Of a DNA stretch of 64,000 nt, positions 1 to 7,969 are shown piece after piece. The position numbers and the translations under genes were made by a program. Origin of the DNA: Deinococcus sp. QL22 (GTDB taxonomy: Bacteria > Deinococcota > Deinococci > Deinococcales > Deinococcaceae); the NCBI RefSeq assembly GCF_023370075.1, contig NZ_CP097156.1:124001-188000 (forward strand), in the 5' to 3' direction. Below the pieces are notes generated by a model that saw only the letters and a list, made by a program, of their open reading frames with translations, was not told where the DNA came from and did not search any database. How positions within the stretch are numbered: position 1 is the first letter of the stretch; each line of letters starts with the position of its first letter.

Positions 1-2
1 TG

Positions 3-107
3 AGCCGTGCGTTGCAGAAACAAGGGAAAATCCCCCCTGTTTGGGTGAAAATTCTGGATCACTTCAATCTAGACCTGACGGTTAAGGCAAAGGAGGTCAG
101 CAAGTGA
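3..107 (+). CDS. C-terminal end of a small HTH-type regulator (partial)
   Basis: This is an open frame entering from the left edge and ending at TGA 105-107, with 34 residues visible. The fragment (SRALQKQGKIPPVWVKILDH and following) resembles in length and pattern the C-terminal half of the XRE-type regulator at 29650-29871, which reads SKLLNGTVGRVPENWQRILD. It is therefore probably the tail of a similar one-domain repressor, but the DNA-binding helices lie outside the window. The stop overlaps the GTG start of the HNH gene, which suggests translational coupling. Identity is inferred from a short stretch only. Confidence 0.5.
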   Translation, partial: SRALQKQGKIPPVWVKILDHFNLDLTVKAKEVSK

Positions 108-577
108 GACAGGGCAAGCGTGAAAGAGGGGATGTGGCGTGTGCGGACTGTGGTGTGACAACTCCAAAACGCTGCCATAAAACTATTCGCTGCCCTGCCT
201 GCCAGTTCAAATCCATTTTGAAGCGTGACCAGAAACGGCAGAGCGGGAATCGCAAAGTTGCGGTTGAACGCTGGCAAGCAAATGGACATCGGTGTTGGTG
301 GTGTGGTGAGGCTCTTGCTTGGACAGCAATCGAATTCGATCACATTATTCCCGTTTCTAAGGGAGGTGGAGACAAGGAGAATCTTGTTCCAAGCTGTCGA
401 GGATGCAACCTGAAAAAATCAGATGGCCCTGCCCCGGCTGATGCAAAAGGAGCCATCACAGGTGGACAAATGGACGGCGTTCACTTTGAGACGTTAGGAA
501 AGCTCATGGTGGGCCTAGAGCAGCTTGTAGGGCGGCCTGTTGAGCTTTCAGACATCTTTGAAACGGTACGGGCCTAA
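104..577 (+). CDS. HNH endonuclease (157 aa)
   Basis: This is a small HNH-family DNA endonuclease. Near the N-terminus four cysteines form two CxxC-type pairs (CADC and CPAC), consistent with a zinc ribbon. The nuclease core follows: CWWC, then the EFDHIIPVSKGGGDKENLVP block with the catalytic DH and the HNH asparagine, and CRGCN closing the zinc site. The start is GTG, preceded by GGAGGT six bases upstream, and it overlaps the stop of the upstream regulator by four bases (GTGA). TnpB begins three bases after its stop. Free-standing HNH proteins of this size are usually homing-type nucleases or part of mobile cassettes. The true target is unknown. Confidence 0.8.
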   Translation: MRQGKRERGDVACADCGVTTPKRCHKTIRCPACQFKSILKRDQKRQSGNRKVAVERWQANGHRCWWCGEALAWTAIEFDHIIPVSKGGGDKENLVPSCRGCNLKKSDGPAPADAKGAITGGQMDGVHFETLGKLMVGLEQLVGRPVELSDIFETVRA

Positions 578-579
578 CC

Positions 580-1740
580 ATGCTGAAAGCATTCCGCTAC
601 CGTCTGTACCCCACTAAAACGCAGGAAACCGCGTTGCTGGAACAACTCAGACTGTGCCGGAACCTCTACAACTGCGCTTTGCAGGAACGCCGGGATGCCT
701 ATAAGAAAGCGGGCAAAACGATCACGGGCTATGACCAAATGAAGCATCTCAGCGAAATTAAGGAGGCACTCCCAGAATACAAAGGCATTCACTCACAAGT
801 CCTCCAAGACGTACTCAAGCGGTTAGACAAAGCATTTAAGGCATTCTTCCGGCGCATCAAGTCAGGCGAAAAGCCCGGTTATCCCCGTTTTCAAGGGCGG
901 GATAGATTCGATTCGATTTGCTACCCACAATCCGGGTTCAGCCTCTCAGACAAAACGGCTTTCTTCTCCAAAATCGGAAATATCCGAGTCCGGTTGCATC
1001 GTCCGATAGAGGGCACTATCAAGATTGCTACCATCCGTAGAGAATGCGGGGAATGGTACGTCAGCTACGTGTGTGAAGTGGAAGCAACACCGCTTCCCGA
1101 AACGGGAAGCTCAGTGGGTGTAGACGTTGGAACTACATGGTTTTGCATCACGTCCGATGGAGAATTCACGCAAAACCCCCGCTACTTTCAAACTGCAATG
1201 AAGAAACTGCGTGTGGCTCAGCGTTCAGTCAGTCGCAAGAAAAACAAGCGCAGCAACCGCAGAAGAAAAGCTGTCCAGCACGTCGCCAAATTGCATCGGA
1301 AGGTCAGCCGTCAGCGACTCGACTTTCATCACAGAACAGCAGTCAAACTCGTCAGAGAAAATGATTTGATTGCCCATGAAGGCTTGAACGTTGAAGGGAT
1401 GGGGCGCGGCAATCTTGCCCGCAGCATTCATGACGTGGGATGGTCACAGTTCTTTTCTCTCCTTTCCCAGAAGGCAGAATGTGCCGCTCGGAAAGTCATC
1501 GCCGTAGACCCCAGATATACCAGTCAGGCGTGCCACCAATGCGGTCACACCTGTAAGGGCAACCGGGTCAGTCAGTCACGCTTTGTCTGTATGGCTTGTG
1601 GGCATACCGATAACGCTGATGTGAACGCGGCACGCAACATCCTGGCAAGGGCATTGCCATCAGTGGAGAACGTAGGCCAACAGGTCAAGCGTCCACTGAG
1701 AAGCCGCGCTCACACCGCGTTAGCGGTTGAGCCGTGGTAA
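580..1740 (+). CDS. tnpB: TnpB, RNA-guided endonuclease of IS200/IS605 type (386 aa)
   Basis: This is a TnpB of normal length. The N-terminus has the OrfB helix-turn-helix type beginning (FRYRLYPTKTQ). RuvC-like residues are D182 in GVDVG, E267 in AHEGLN and D347 in the DVNAARNI block. The zinc finger is CHQCGH with CMACGH between them. Family knowledge: TnpB cuts DNA guided by an omega-RNA made from the 3' end of its own gene and the element's right end. No tnpA transposase is visible nearby. The start lies only three bases after the HNH stop with a poor ribosome binding site, so there is no room for a normal left end. The gene may be a solo, possibly retained, nuclease. It is clearly different from the second TnpB at 60810-62042. 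Confidence 0.9.
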   Translation: MLKAFRYRLYPTKTQETALLEQLRLCRNLYNCALQERRDAYKKAGKTITGYDQMKHLSEIKEALPEYKGIHSQVLQDVLKRLDKAFKAFFRRIKSGEKPGYPRFQGRDRFDSICYPQSGFSLSDKTAFFSKIGNIRVRLHRPIEGTIKIATIRRECGEWYVSYVCEVEATPLPETGSSVGVDVGTTWFCITSDGEFTQNPRYFQTAMKKLRVAQRSVSRKKNKRSNRRRKAVQHVAKLHRKVSRQRLDFHHRTAVKLVRENDLIAHEGLNVEGMGRGNLARSIHDVGWSQFFSLLSQKAECAARKVIAVDPRYTSQACHQCGHTCKGNRVSQSRFVCMACGHTDNADVNAARNILARALPSVENVGQQVKRPLRSRAHTALAVEPW

Positions 1741-1840
1741 GTCACATAGAATTCTTCGAGTCATTACTGTGCAAAGCCTAGCCACGAGAGCCCTCGCCTA
1801 ACCCCCTTCTTGACACGAGTCAAGACAACACAGAAAAAGC

Positions 1841-1878
1841 GCCCCCGCCTGCCAGCCGAAGCTGGGGCGGGGGCTTTT
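1841..1878. terminator. Bidirectional rho-independent terminator
   Basis: A long GC-rich hairpin pairs GCCCCCGCC (1841-1849) with GGCGGGGGC (1866-1874). An inner stem CCAGC/GCTGG is capped by a CGAA loop. It is followed by TTTT on the + strand and preceded by AAAAA, giving a U-tract on the - strand. It sits between the convergent tnpB and ptuB genes and can stop both transcripts. The rest of 1741-1926 shows no gene. The bases just after tnpB are the expected place for its omega-RNA and right end. Confidence 0.85.
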
Positions 1879-1926
1879 CGCTAGATGAGACCGGGCAAGG
1901 GAATTACCTGAACTCCGTCGCCTGAC

Positions 1927-2667
1927 TTAAGCCGGCCTCCGAATCGGCAAGGCTTGCAACCGCATCAGGACGTCCAGCCGCTCAAGCTCATCATCCCAAA
2001 CCTCAAGGTGCCGCAACACCTGTTCAGCCCTCTCCCATTCAGAGTACTGAAGCAGTTGCGAGGCCATAACCGCACTAAATTCCTTCTCAGGTGTCCCACT
2101 TTCCACGATGGCCACAGCGTCTGACCAGATATCCGCTTTCACAACCTCATCTAGTTCGCCGCCCACCACTCTATCCAGTTTGTGATGCAGTGTCTCCACC
2201 AGTCTGACGATTCCTTCCCAGACCACATCATGCTTGCCGGACAGTCGGGAGCCGAGGCGCAGTCGTTTCAAAGTGGCCCGACCCTCCTCAGTAATGGCAT
2301 GCAAACGGGCACCCGAGTAAAAGAAATGCTGTGCAGGCTCATCCTCATAGGGATTGACGTATGCAGGCCCTACCACTTTGAGACGGTTGCAATCAGCGCA
2401 TGAGCAGTTGAGATTGTTCCAAGTCGCCGCCAATAAAGGCTCCTCGTTTTTGGGAATGAAATGATCGACTTGCATATTGTCAATGGATCCCAGCAACGAC
2501 TCACAGTAAACGCATTTCTCATGCGCTTCCAGGAACAGTGCGGCCAAGATGTCAGCAGCCCGCCATGGACGGGTGGAACGGTATTGCTCGAAATGCCGTC
2601 CTAGGGTCTGTTCTTTTTCGGGTGTGTCAAGTGATTCGGGCGGGCCGCCTCGTTGCAGTCGAATCAC
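1927..2667 (-). CDS. ptuB: PtuB-like HNH nuclease of a Septu defence system (246 aa)
   Basis: The HNH nuclease core lies at about residues 52-95: CVYC, then the MQVDHFIPKN segment with the catalytic D68-H69, the NNLNCSC segment, and ADCN completing a zinc site. A long helical C-terminal region of about 150 residues follows. The GTG start overlaps the stop of the upstream ATPase gene by four bases (GTGA), so the two form a coupled operon. Known of the family: in Septu, an ATPase (PtuA) and an HNH nuclease (PtuB) form a complex that degrades DNA when phage infect. The assignment rests on the gene pair, order and domain types. An unrelated ATPase-HNH anti-phage or retron-associated pair is the main alternative. 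Confidence 0.75.
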   Translation of the reverse strand: MIRLQRGGPPESLDTPEKEQTLGRHFEQYRSTRPWRAADILAALFLEAHEKCVYCESLLGSIDNMQVDHFIPKNEEPLLAATWNNLNCSCADCNRLKVVGPAYVNPYEDEPAQHFFYSGARLHAITEEGRATLKRLRLGSRLSGKHDVVWEGIVRLVETLHHKLDRVVGGELDEVVKADIWSDAVAIVESGTPEKEFSAVMASQLLQYSEWERAEQVLRHLEVWDDELERLDVLMRLQALPIRRPA

Positions 2668-3746
2668 ACGCTGACTCCACCCATAGCCCTGTACTGCATG
2701 TCATAGACCCGCCGGAGGGGATTGGTTGGATGCAACATGGTCATGAGCTGCTCATACGGTGCCTGAGCAGCAGCAAGGTCGTCGCTGTCAAGAGCGTCAT
2801 TAAAAGCCTGTTCTATGCGTTGGCGCTCTTGCGAGAGGGTATCTTCAATTCCCATGACGTCCCGCAGTATTTCCTCAATACTCCAACCCTGGAAGCCGTA
2901 TGCACTCGGTCTTGGCGAAATTTCTTTGATGTGTGGGACACCCTTAGTGTTGGTTTCCAACACCACCAACTGATGTTCACTCAGTCCCTGAATAATGTGT
3001 GGACTGTGCGTAGTCGCAATAATCTGTGCACGCGGCACAATTTCTTGAATCAAACCCAAGATTCTGTTTTGCCAAGCTGGATGTAAATGCACGTCAATTT
3101 CGTCAATGAGAATACATCCCTCAAATTCCTCTGCAGATTGCTGACCCTGTGAATAAAAGTCGATTCCGAAAACGATACCAAAAAGCAAGAGATAAGCGCT
3201 TTGAAAGCCACTTGACGTCCGATCGTAAGGGAGCGGTCCTGCAGGAGTTTCGAGCAGCACTTCAAAATTTCGATTGACCTCTAGAAATCGATAGGTTGGA
3301 TCAAGAAGGGAGAAAATCTGCTTACATAAATTGAAATTGCTAGCGCTGTTGGGATCTTCAATCCAACCTCTCATCTCAAAATGATCCATATGCACAAACC
3401 AATTTTTAAAAACGCGACCTACATTTGAAAAGTTTGTCTGATCAACGACAGCAGTCTCAGCTTGGTATCGATGGTCGTAAGGCCGTAACGAAGAAATTAC
3501 TGTCGCAGAGAGGGCTCTATTCACGTCAAAGTTGATCACTTTACCGTCAGCCAAATTCCCCCTTAGGCTCACACCTGGCCAGTTTATATTGTGTCGCGAA
3601 GTTGGTCTTTGCTGAGATAAAAAGGCTAGGAGTCTAGATTTCCCAACACCATTTGTCCCAGCAATGACAGTGAGCCCTTCAGGCAGGTTGAGTGAAAAAT
3701 CTTTGAATGGCGGAAAATCCAACATTGTGACCGACTCAAATTGCAT
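2664..3746 (-). CDS. ptuA: PtuA-like AAA/ABC-type ATPase of a Septu defence system (360 aa)
   Basis: This is a single-domain SMC/ABC-type ATPase (AAA_21/AAA_15 group). Walker A is GTNGVGKS at about residues 30-37. An ABC-signature-like TSSGFQ lies at about 177-182. Walker B is CILIDEID at 211-218 with a following HLHP D-loop, and the switch histidine is in ATTHSPH. I chose the ATG at 3744-3746 because GAGGTG lies seven bases upstream and the protein then begins directly with the ATPase fold. An in-frame TTG at 3812 would add 22 residues but has no ribosome binding site. The DNA is visibly AT-richer than the phage genes beside it, which suggests transfer. It lies just beyond the terminator closing the phage late region. 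Confidence 0.78.
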   Translation of the reverse strand: MQFESVTMLDFPPFKDFSLNLPEGLTVIAGTNGVGKSRLLAFLSQQRPTSRHNINWPGVSLRGNLADGKVINFDVNRALSATVISSLRPYDHRYQAETAVVDQTNFSNVGRVFKNWFVHMDHFEMRGWIEDPNSASNFNLCKQIFSLLDPTYRFLEVNRNFEVLLETPAGPLPYDRTSSGFQSAYLLLFGIVFGIDFYSQGQQSAEEFEGCILIDEIDVHLHPAWQNRILGLIQEIVPRAQIIATTHSPHIIQGLSEHQLVVLETNTKGVPHIKEISPRPSAYGFQGWSIEEILRDVMGIEDTLSQERQRIEQAFNDALDSDDLAAAQAPYEQLMTMLHPTNPLRRVYDMQYRAMGGVSV

Positions 3747-3851
3747 AGGAAGCACCTCGCTGCCTAGCAGAGTACGGTGTGACGGGTCTGGTTGCACACG
3801 CACCTCGGACAAGGGGCAGCCTGAAAGCTGCTACTCAAGCTGTCCCCCCTG

Positions 3852-3883
3852 AAAAAAAGAGCGAAGAGTATCGGGGACGCTCT
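3852..3883 (-). terminator. Rho-independent terminator ending the late operon
   Basis: On the - strand AGAGCG pairs with CGCTCT around a long loop and is followed by seven Ts (3852-3858). It lies between the last phage tail gene (stop at 3947) and the Septu pair, so it separates late phage transcription from the defence genes. The Septu genes should then have their own promoter within about 3750-3850; I see no clear consensus there. Confidence 0.7.
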
Positions 3884-3946
3884 GCCGTTAAGGACACTGG
3901 ATTTGGCCCAATGAGGATCGACACAGGCGCATCCGCTGAATTTGCC

Positions 3947-4705
3947 TTACGGCGCGACGTAGTACCCGGCGGTCACGCGCCAGATCACGCCCGTGGTCAC
4001 CGGGCACACGATGGTCGTCGCCGTGTTCTGGGCACTGGACACCAGCGGCGCGGCAAAGTCCTCGCGCCAGCGATCCAGCGTACCCTGCGCCGCCGCCTCT
4101 GCTCCGAAGCTGAAGGCCAGGGGGCCGGGCAGGTTGGTGGTGGTCACCGTGACCGGCACCGCCGCTGCGGTCAGGGCCGCCGCCGCAAACCGGTTGATGG
4201 CCAGGTACGTCAGGTAGTGGCGCAGGCCCGTTCCTGGAGCAGCCAATGTCAGCGTCAACGCCGCGCCCGCCGCGCCCACTGCCGTGCCCAGCAGCGGCGT
4301 CACGCTGCCGTTGCGCGAATAGTCGTCCATATAGCCCAGCGAGGCCGCCAACGTCACGACTGCCGATCCAGAGGTGTAGGTCGTGCAGGTCACCCGCAGC
4401 TGGGTGTAGCCCGCGCAACTGCCTGTCCAGAGACCCGCCGTGCTGCCCGTGATGCTGAGCACGGCACTGTTGGAGGCGGCAGAGGTCAGCGAGCGCATGG
4501 GCAAGGGCACCCAGGTCACGCCGTCCACGGTGCCCTGCACCTGGAGCGTGAGGCTAAACGTGCCGCGCACGTCGAGCGAGACGGTCGCGCAGCCGTCCGA
4601 GCGGCAATCGAGCACAGCGTTCAGAGCGGCCAGCATTCCCGCCACAGAGAGGTTTTCACGCGGATGCTGGGTCAGCCCCGTACTGTCTAAGGAAAGTTTT
4701 GCCAT
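3947..4705 (-). CDS. Phage tail-associated protein, beta-rich (252 aa)
   Basis: The protein is rich in Ser, Thr, Ala, Gly and Val, with repeated beta-strand-like segments (for example GTFSLTLQVQGTVDGVTWVP and SAVVTLAASLGYMDD). This is typical of phage tail accessory or fibre-tip proteins. The ATG at 4703-4705 starts one base after the stop of the upstream fibre gene, so the pair is probably coupled. It is the last gene of the long late operon and is followed by a terminator. There is no catalytic motif. By position it may be a distal fibre or receptor-binding subunit; this is inferred from context only. Confidence 0.6.
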   Translation of the reverse strand: MAKLSLDSTGLTQHPRENLSVAGMLAALNAVLDCRSDGCATVSLDVRGTFSLTLQVQGTVDGVTWVPLPMRSLTSAASNSAVLSITGSTAGLWTGSCAGYTQLRVTCTTYTSGSAVVTLAASLGYMDDYSRNGSVTPLLGTAVGAAGAALTLTLAAPGTGLRHYLTYLAINRFAAAALTAAAVPVTVTTTNLPGPLAFSFGAEAAAQGTLDRWREDFAAPLVSSAQNTATTIVCPVTTGVIWRVTAGYYVAP

Positions 4706-4706
4706 A

Positions 4707-5519
4707 TCAGACCGCCAAGTAATTGAGGAGGATCGGCCCCGACGTGCGGGACGCGAACGCAAGAGTCACGGTCAGGGTGTCGGTGCCGGGTTGTCCACTC
4801 AGGCTCAGCACGTCCAGCAGTTCAGGATCGTTTTCGGCGGAGTCGGGCACTGGCGCGAGGCTCAACACCACCCGGCTGGCAGGCGTCAGACCCGGTGCGG
4901 CGAGGGTCTGCCGGTGTTCCAGCCGGGAATTGGGCACGGTGGCTGTCACGGATCCAGACTGTGTGGGCACGCCCGGCTGAAAGTTCCCCGCGTGCCAGAG
5001 CGCAAGCCCGTTCACCGTCACGTCACCCACAGACAGCAAGACGAGCGGCCCCTGTTGATTGGCAACGTACATCACGGCGCTGCCCGCGTCCCCGTAACCC
5101 AGAAACCCAGCACGGATGCCGGGCTGCTCCGTGTCGGGATAAAAGCCCATATAGACGTGATCGGCGGCCCCGCCCCTGAGTTGCAGCGCCTCGCTGCCTC
5201 CGTCTATCCGCACAATCGGGGCGATAACGCGCCCCGCAAATGTTTCTTCCTGATCGCGGCGGGCGTATCCCGATGGACTGACCCCGCCCAGCGCCTCGGC
5301 GTTGTCCACCACGCCGGAATTGTTGCTGTCATAGGCGCTTCTGAGCATGTCCCCAGAGCCGCTGCCCGCTGGGGCCACCCACGCTCCATCCCCCCGGAGA
5401 AACGTACTGGCTGTGGGCGTGCCTGTGGGTGTGGGAAACAGGCTGAGTTTGGTCAGGATCGTTTTGACATCTGCACCGATGGCGGTGGCCAGTGCCGTGA
5501 CCTTCTCCGCAAGGCCCAT
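4707..5519 (-). CDS. Tail fibre protein (270 aa)
   Basis: The N-terminus (MGLAEKVTALATAIGADVKT) repeats that of the upstream gene product (MTLAAKLTALATAVGVDIKA), so the two share an attachment domain. The middle carries the ALWHAGNF segment that recurs at the ends of phage tail-fibre repeat regions, preceded by a strand-rich stretch with a DGGSEALQLRG motif. The C-terminal 80 residues are a separate beta-rich tip. The start overlaps the upstream stop by one base. The role is inferred as a fibre subunit exposed at the tail tip. Confidence 0.7.
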   Translation of the reverse strand: MGLAEKVTALATAIGADVKTILTKLSLFPTPTGTPTASTFLRGDGAWVAPAGSGSGDMLRSAYDSNNSGVVDNAEALGGVSPSGYARRDQEETFAGRVIAPIVRIDGGSEALQLRGGAADHVYMGFYPDTEQPGIRAGFLGYGDAGSAVMYVANQQGPLVLLSVGDVTVNGLALWHAGNFQPGVPTQSGSVTATVPNSRLEHRQTLAAPGLTPASRVVLSLAPVPDSAENDPELLDVLSLSGQPGTDTLTVTLAFASRTSGPILLNYLAV

Positions 5520-6013
5520 CAGGCTTTGGCGGCAGTGTAGGCCGCGACTGGATCAGCGCCCGCCGCGTCCCCTGTATCCGCAGCGCTGGCCGCCCCGATG
5601 TTGGCCCGTGCCTGCGCTTGTTGCGGCGCAGTGAGGCTCTGCACGTCATCGAACCGCACCCGGTTGCCCACAGCGGTGAGTAGGTTGCCCAGCGCGGTCT
5701 GGTCAGTGCCCAGTCGCGCTTCGATCTCGCCGAGCGTATCCAGCGCGGAACTGGCCCCACCGGTCAGTTTGTTCTCCAGCGTGGTCAACAGGTCAATGAC
5801 CTTACTGGAGCTGTAGCTACTGGTCGAGGACGAGGCCGCGTCATTGATGCCGGAGGCACTGGCAACAGCAGCCTTGATTTCGTTGATGGCGCCGACCAGG
5901 GTGGTCTTTTCAGTGGTGGTCAGGGCGGCGAGATTGCCCCGTGTGGTGATGAGGGCTTTGATGTCTACGCCTACGGCAGTGGCAAGGGCGGTCAATTTGG
6001 CGGCAAGGGTCAT
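5519..6013 (-). CDS. Tail fibre N-terminal/repeat protein (164 aa)
   Basis: It shares its first 20 residues in pattern with the 270-residue fibre protein downstream. It contains the phage tail repeat-like segment NLAALTTTEKTTLVGAINEI, a serine-rich linker (DAASSSTSSYSSSK), a helical stretch, and an ARANIGAASAADTG tail typical of fibre shafts. AAGGAG precedes the ATG by five bases. It is probably a fibre shaft or trimerisation subunit. Having two adjacent proteins with the same N-terminal domain suggests duplication. Confidence 0.65.
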   Translation of the reverse strand: MTLAAKLTALATAVGVDIKALITTRGNLAALTTTEKTTLVGAINEIKAAVASASGINDAASSSTSSYSSSKVIDLLTTLENKLTGGASSALDTLGEIEARLGTDQTALGNLLTAVGNRVRFDDVQSLTAPQQAQARANIGAASAADTGDAAGADPVAAYTAAKA

Positions 6014-6021
6014 GGCACTCC

Positions 6022-6240
6022 TTAAAGTTTGGCAACTTGATAGATCAGTTCGAGGTCAAGGGAAAGGTCATCCACGTTCTGGCCGTCTCGGCCCGGTACC
6101 GGCACGAAGGCCACCCCCTGTTCCACTGGGATGCCTGCAATCGCAGAGGCCACCGGATCCGGCGCGGTGCCGGGCAGCATCTTCGCCAGCACTCCCGGCG
6201 TCCAGCTCACCCCCGGCTGCATTCGCTCCAACAAGCTCAC
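6022..6240 (-). CDS. Small phage protein of unknown function (72 aa)
   Basis: A short soluble protein without recognised motifs (LERMQPGVSWTPGVLAKMLP near the N-terminus). The GTG start overlaps the upstream stop by four bases (GTGA). It lies in the run of baseplate and fibre genes and probably works with them. Confidence 0.55.
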   Translation of the reverse strand: MSLLERMQPGVSWTPGVLAKMLPGTAPDPVASAIAGIPVEQGVAFVPVPGRDGQNVDDLSLDLELIYQVAKL

Positions 6241-6656
6241 CGCGTCACGTCCTGCTCAATGCTCCACGTCCCCTGCGCCCAGGTCTGCGGCGACTGACCG
6301 GGACTGCTGAATTCCAAATCCCAGACGCAGGTGTCGATCACTTTAGCCGTGTGTAGCGGGGTAAAACGGAACACGAGGGCCGGGCCAGTGGTGCCGTCCG
6401 GGAGCGGGTAGGCGGCTTCGATGCGCAGGTCGCCCGCCGCGCTGGTCAACTCGATCAGCGCGGCCTCGTCGGTGGCGTCCACTTTGAACTGCGCCCGCAT
6501 GACGGTGTATGCGGCCTGCACCTGCGCGACGGCGGCGGGCGGCATGGGAATGCGGGTGGGTTGGCCACCGACCACGGGGCCTGCGTAAGTGAGGGCGACG
6601 GCCCGTTCAAAGCCGTCGCCCCGCCGCCCCTTTTCGAGCTTGACTTTGTAGGCCAC
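6237..6656 (-). CDS. Probable baseplate or fibre-linked protein (139 aa)
   Basis: A beta-rich protein without a signal peptide. Segments such as GTTGPALVFRFTPLHTAKVI and DLEFSSPGQSPQTWAQGTWS look like the N-terminal domain of baseplate upper proteins that connect fibres to the baseplate, but this is only a resemblance. The start is GTG with AAGGAGG a few bases upstream. It is coupled to the next gene through a GTGA overlap. Confidence 0.5.
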   Translation of the reverse strand: MAYKVKLEKGRRGDGFERAVALTYAGPVVGGQPTRIPMPPAAVAQVQAAYTVMRAQFKVDATDEAALIELTSAAGDLRIEAAYPLPDGTTGPALVFRFTPLHTAKVIDTCVWDLEFSSPGQSPQTWAQGTWSIEQDVTR

Positions 6657-6665
6657 GGAGCCTCC

Positions 6666-7079
6666 TTACTTCAGCCAGATGGAGACGGGGCGCACACCGC
6701 TGCTGGGGCGGTAAGCCAGCACCGTTGCGTCAATCACGGTGCCGTCCTCAAACCGCACGCGGATTTGGGTGCCCGGCAGCAGGTTTGGCACGTTGCATGA
6801 CCAGCGCAGGCCAACCGAGATTTTCTCGGAGGTGCACCAGGCCTGCGCCACCGCGTCGAGGCGCAGCGTGTCCGACGTGTCGATGGTCAGGGCGGGGCCG
6901 TCCGTGGGCTTGGTCGGGTCGCCGGTCAGGGCGTCCGGGCCGGGATTGGTCAGCACCAGGCTGGAGCCGTCGCGGGTCAGGGTGCTGCGCTCGGCAGGCT
7001 GGAGGAGTTGAGCCACCGGGGCGCAGGAAGCGAGGGCGAGCGTGCAAAGCAGCAGCGAGTGGAACAAGACTTTTTTCAT
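6666..7079 (-). CDS. Phage-encoded lipoprotein (137 aa)
   Basis: The N-terminus is a classic lipoprotein signal: MKK, a hydrophobic stretch, then the LASC lipobox with Cys at residue 19. The mature part is about 118 residues with two further cysteines (AWCTSEK and WSCNV) that could form a disulfide bond. It lies among lysis and tail genes. One option is an outer-membrane spanin-type subunit; another is a surface exclusion protein. Neither can be decided from the sequence. Confidence 0.6.
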   Translation of the reverse strand: MKKVLFHSLLLCTLALASCAPVAQLLQPAERSTLTRDGSSLVLTNPGPDALTGDPTKPTDGPALTIDTSDTLRLDAVAQAWCTSEKISVGLRWSCNVPNLLPGTQIRVRFEDGTVIDATVLAYRPSSGVRPVSIWLK

Positions 7080-7125
7080 TGGAGGTCTCCTGGGAAAGGT
7101 CAGCGAAGAGGCGAGGGCGAGTGGA

Positions 7126-7902
7126 TTAAAGTCGGCCTGCTTTGATATCCAGTAGCACTCCGTTCAGGCGCTGGCGACCGGCGTTGGAAACGTACCCGTC
7201 GCCGTCCAGCAGCTCCGGCGCGAGGCGAACGGCTTCGGTGAGAAAGCGTTCCGCTAAGCCTTTCGGTACGCCGCTGGGGAAGGCACTCGTCAGCAGACCA
7301 ATTGCCACCTCCAGCAGCGGCGAGGAAATCAGCCCCGTCATGACGCCCAGGGCCGCGCCGCCCAGATTGCCGCCCAGCAAACGTGCGCCTTCAGGCACGC
7401 CATTCAAGTAAGGCGAAGGCGTGGAGATCGCCTCCACTCCGGAAGGGCGTAGCGGCTCCTGCTGAACACCCTCTGAAGTCTTCGTCTCACCGCTTTGCTC
7501 GCGCGCCGACTCCGTTGCCAGCACATTGGCCTTGGTGTTGGCCTGCACGCGCATCAGGTAGTCGCCGTTGGCTTTGACCCACCCCACGAGCGCCGAAATC
7601 ACGGCGGGCCAGAGCGGATCAGTCCCACTGGACAGGGCCGCTTGAATGATGGTCAGACCGAGGGCAATGACGATGCTCAGCACTGCACTGATGAGCACGG
7701 TTGTGGGGCCTTCGGTGCGCCCTAATTTCTTCGCCACTGCGGTCAGGGGCGTGACCAGCCAGCCCGTCAGCGCCGTGATGATGACGGTCACGATGGCGGT
7801 GTATTCGGCAGGAATGCCCGCAGGCAGCCCAAGGGATTGCGCGAAAGCCGTGGGCAGCAGCGACACCACGAACAGGAACAACAGAGCGACGATCGGATTC
7901 AT
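7126..7902 (-). CDS. Membrane protein, holin candidate (258 aa)
   Basis: Three or more hydrophobic segments are visible: the N-terminal VALLFLFVVSLLPTAFA, which may be a signal anchor, YTAIVTVIITALTGWLV, and VLISAVLSIVIALGLTIIQA. A charged linker and a fourth weakly hydrophobic glycine-rich region (GGNLGGAALGVMTGLIS) follow. The ATG at 7900-7902 is preceded by GGAG seven bases upstream. The position close to an M23 peptidase and a second small membrane protein fits a holin that releases the lysin. It is longer than most holins, so the function is only suggested. Confidence 0.45.
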   Translation of the reverse strand: MNPIVALLFLFVVSLLPTAFAQSLGLPAGIPAEYTAIVTVIITALTGWLVTPLTAVAKKLGRTEGPTTVLISAVLSIVIALGLTIIQAALSSGTDPLWPAVISALVGWVKANGDYLMRVQANTKANVLATESAREQSGETKTSEGVQQEPLRPSGVEAISTPSPYLNGVPEGARLLGGNLGGAALGVMTGLISSPLLEVAIGLLTSAFPSGVPKGLAERFLTEAVRLAPELLDGDGYVSNAGRQRLNGVLLDIKAGRL

Positions 7903-7969
7903 AAGCACACTCCAGGGGCGCGGCCCCAGACATGGAGGTCTAAGGCCGGAAGAAGGCGAAAGATTGGGG

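Noticed and set aside
3747..3812. Extension of the PtuA-like gene to a TTG at 3812
   Set aside because: It has no ribosome binding site and adds residues unlike the family's start, while the ATG at 3746 has a well-spaced GAGGTG.
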